A stretch of DNA of 7,497 nt from an uncultured Lachnospiraceae bacterium (lineage in GTDB: Bacteria > Bacillota_A > Clostridia > Lachnospirales > Lachnospiraceae): the NCBI GenBank assembly GCA_910588595.1, contig CAJUQU010000191.1, positions 1-7,497 of the forward strand. Direction: 5' to 3'. The notes under the pieces are model-generated. The model had not been told where the DNA came from, did not search any database, and saw nothing but the letters and a program-made list of their open reading frames with translations. The position numbers and the translations under genes are program-made. This document shows positions 5,546 through 7,497 of this stretch, in pieces. The stretch's first letter is position 1, and each line of letters starts with the position of its first letter.

Positions 5546-7497
5546 TTGGGAAAGAAACTGATCATAACCGAGAAACCGTCGGTGGCACAGGATTACGCGA
5601 AGGTTTTTCAGGTGTCAGGAAAACACAATGGTTACATAGAAAACAACACATACGTCATCACATGGTGCGTCGGTCATCTGGTGGAAATGGTCTACCCGGA
5701 AGAGTATGATATCCGCTACAAGAAATGGGCGCTGCAGGATCTGCCATTCTTGCCCGAAAAATATAAATACGGCGTCATCAAAAATGTCAAACAGCAGTAC
5801 GACATCGTTCATGCGCTGCTTCAGCGCGAGGATATCGACACTGTGTACTGGGCGGGCGACTCCGGAAAGGAAGGGCAGACCATCGAGGAAAATATCCGCA
5901 ATTTCGGCGGTGTGCGCAAGGGAATGCAGGAGATGCGCGTGTGGATCGACTCGCAGACCGAGGAGGAGATCAAGCGCGGCGTGGCGCAGGCAAAACCGAT
6001 GTCGGCATACGAAAACCTCGGCAGATCCGGCATCATGCGCTCGATCGAGGACTACGCCATGGGCATCAACTTCTCGCGCGTCATGTCCGTCAAATACGGA
6101 AAACTCCTCAATGACGCCGCGGCGACAAAGGGCTACACCGCGATCGCCGTGGGCAGGGTCATGACCTGTGTGCTCGGCATGGTGGTCAACAGGGAACGCG
6201 AGATCCGCAACTTCAAAGAGACCTCGTTTTACAGGGTTGTCGGGAATTTTACCGAGGCGGAGATCGAGGCGGAGTGGAAGGCAGTCGAAGGTTCTGCCTA
6301 TTTCGGCTCCCCGAAGCTCTACAAAGAAAACGGATTCAAGGAAAAGGAAGACGCGGAGAAACTGATCACTTCCCTTGAGGGAAAAGAGGCGGTCGTAAAG
6401 ACGCTGGAAAAGGGCATCTCCAAGAAAAAGGCGCCCTTGCTCTTCAATCTGGCGGAACTGCAGGCGGAGTGCTCCAAACGCTTCAAGATCAGCCCGGACC
6501 AGACGCTGCAGGTTGCGCAGGACCTGTATGAAAAAAAGCTCACGACATATCCGAGAACGGACGCAAGAGTACTGACGACAGCCGTCGCAAAAGAGATCGA
6601 CAAAAATCTGTACAAACTCAAAGGATATACGCCGACACAGCGCTTTACGGACCATATCCTGGCGAAAAAACTCCATGCAAATATTGCAAAGACACAGTAC
6701 ACAGACGACAATAAAGTCACTGACCACTATGCCATCATCCCGACAGGACAGCTGACAGAACTCGGAACGCTGACACCGCTGCAGAGCAAAGTCTTTGACC
6801 TGATCACAAGGCGTTTCCTGAGCATCTTTTATCCGCCTGCAGAATACCAGACGTTAAAGCTCGTTGTGGGCATAGAGAAGGAATCGCTGTTCGCCTCCGC
6901 AAAAGTGCTCAGGACACTCGGATTCCTCGAGGTCATGGGCAGGACGCTCGAGGACGCTGACGAGGAAGAGAACCCTGCCTCCCAGACAAAACCAGGGGAG
7001 CACGCGGAGGAGGACGCCGGCAAGGAAAAGAAGAACAATTCCAGAAAACTGCTCGCGCTCGCGGACACGCTCAAGCAGGGAGATCTCCTTGCCGTCAACG
7101 GCTTTGAGATCCGTGACAGCAAGACTTCCCCGCCCAAGCGGTACACGTCTGGTTCCATGATCCTTGCCATGGAAAACGCGGGACAACTCATCGAGGACGA
7201 GGAACTGCGCGCCCAGATCAAGGGCTCCGGCATCGGCACAAGCGCGACGCGCGCGGAGATCATCAAGAAACTGATCCGCATCGGGTATCTGAACCTCAAC
7301 CAGAAGACACAGGTCATAACGCCGCAGAATTTCGGAGAGATGGTGTACGAAGTCGTCGCGATGACCGTTCCGGCGCTGTTGAATCCCAAGATGACCGCAT
7401 CCTGGGAAAAAGGTCTCGACGGCATCACAAACGGCACTGTCGACGTGAACGATTACCGCGCAAAACTCGAGGATTTTATCCGCAGGGAAACCATACA
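5546..7497 (+). CDS. Type IA DNA topoisomerase, topoisomerase III-like (3' end beyond window)
   Basis: A frame open for 650 codons from TTG 5546 to the window end, giving most of a TopB-like enzyme that relaxes or decatenates DNA through a single-strand break. The N-terminal TOPRIM domain begins KKLIITEKPSVA with the conserved E9. Its acidic motif reads AGDSGKEGQ, with D105 and E109, but Gly107 where TopB normally has the second Asp. RSIEDYAMGINFSRVMSVKYG is the usual start of the cleavage-domain core (residues from about 170). The catalytic tyrosine is Y335 in LTTYPRTDAR, close to Tyr328 of E. coli TopB. Further on come TSPPKRYTSGSMILAMEN and GIGTSATRAEIIKKL. A charged low-complexity linker (residues about 469-499, many E, D and K) is inserted between them and the central domain. 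E. coli TopB has 653 residues, so a further C-terminal portion is expected. Co-transcription with the upstream reductase is likely. Confidence 0.9.
   Translation, partial: MGKKLIITEKPSVAQDYAKVFQVSGKHNGYIENNTYVITWCVGHLVEMVYPEEYDIRYKKWALQDLPFLPEKYKYGVIKNVKQQYDIVHALLQREDIDTVYWAGDSGKEGQTIEENIRNFGGVRKGMQEMRVWIDSQTEEEIKRGVAQAKPMSAYENLGRSGIMRSIEDYAMGINFSRVMSVKYGKLLNDAAATKGYTAIAVGRVMTCVLGMVVNREREIRNFKETSFYRVVGNFTEAEIEAEWKAVEGSAYFGSPKLYKENGFKEKEDAEKLITSLEGKEAVVKTLEKGISKKKAPLLFNLAELQAECSKRFKISPDQTLQVAQDLYEKKLTTYPRTDARVLTTAVAKEIDKNLYKLKGYTPTQRFTDHILAKKLHANIAKTQYTDDNKVTDHYAIIPTGQLTELGTLTPLQSKVFDLITRRFLSIFYPPAEYQTLKLVVGIEKESLFASAKVLRTLGFLEVMGRTLEDADEEENPASQTKPGEHAEEDAGKEKKNNSRKLLALADTLKQGDLLAVNGFEIRDSKTSPPKRYTSGSMILAMENAGQLIEDEELRAQIKGSGIGTSATRAEIIKKLIRIGYLNLNQKTQVITPQNFGEMVYEVVAMTVPALLNPKMTASWEKGLDGITNGTVDVNDYRAKLEDFIRRETI

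Noticed and set aside
5615..6727. A 370-codon open frame on the - strand
   Set aside because: It lies entirely opposite the topoisomerase gene, which has clear catalytic and TOPRIM motifs in the + frame. The - product is rich in Cys, Arg, Phe and Leu with no recognisable motif, as expected from the antisense of GC-rich coding DNA.
6829..7437. A 202-codon - strand frame near the window end
   Set aside because: It is the shadow of the charged linker and following domain of the topoisomerase. It is Ser- and Phe-rich and low in complexity, with no motif.
1..7497. CRISPR array, tRNA or rRNA genes, intact insertion sequence
   Set aside because: I saw no regularly spaced repeats, no cloverleaf or rRNA sequence, and no intact transposase with terminal inverted repeats. 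Reading was by eye, so a weak tRNA-like fold cannot be fully excluded.

Overview
The window looks like a chromosomal segment of a mid-GC Clostridia (Bacillota), most likely Lachnospiraceae. The grounds are strong AGGAGG-type ribosome binding sites, GTG and TTG starts, an archaeal/fungal-type aspartate-semialdehyde dehydrogenase, a divergent topoisomerase III-like protein, and a remnant of the Rpn/PD-(D/E)XK transposase-like family that is abundant in that group. The family assignment is inference from memory, not from a search. All genes I accept lie on the + strand.

Layout. (a) 2-751: the 3' part of a very AT-rich class I SAM-dependent methyltransferase whose start lies before the window. 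(b) 752-1248: no intact gene. It holds a 5' fragment of an Rpn-type transposase/nuclease gene that runs directly into what looks like the 3' end of a polysaccharide flippase (Wzx-like) gene, and then a strong stem-loop. This block and the methyltransferase look like the decayed edge of an acquired, possibly cell-surface polysaccharide, region. (c) 1284-2989: a well-formed promoter and argH (argininosuccinate lyase), which carries an extra C-terminal segment of about 80 residues. (d) 3013-3369: a small AT-richer orphan gene with no clear ribosome binding site. (e) 3370-4588: a leader with a perfect 10-bp inverted repeat, asd, and a hairpin after the asd stop. (f) 4592-4721: a short non-genic stretch with a coding-like remnant and overlapping inverted repeats. 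(g) 4722-7497: a two-gene unit, an RmlD-like NAD(P)-dependent sugar-nucleotide/epimerase-type reductase followed 20 nt later by a type IA topoisomerase (TopB-like) that runs off the window end.

How the genes fit together. argH (last step of arginine synthesis) and asd (branch point to lysine/diaminopimelate, threonine and methionine) are core amino-acid genes, each with its own upstream signals. They do not form a single pathway operon. The reductase and topoisomerase are probably co-transcribed, but I see no shared pathway. I did not find a convincing new multi-gene system. The most notable points are the argH C-terminal extension, the topoisomerase with Gly at one TOPRIM acidic position, and the chimeric gene-fragment junction near 936-943.
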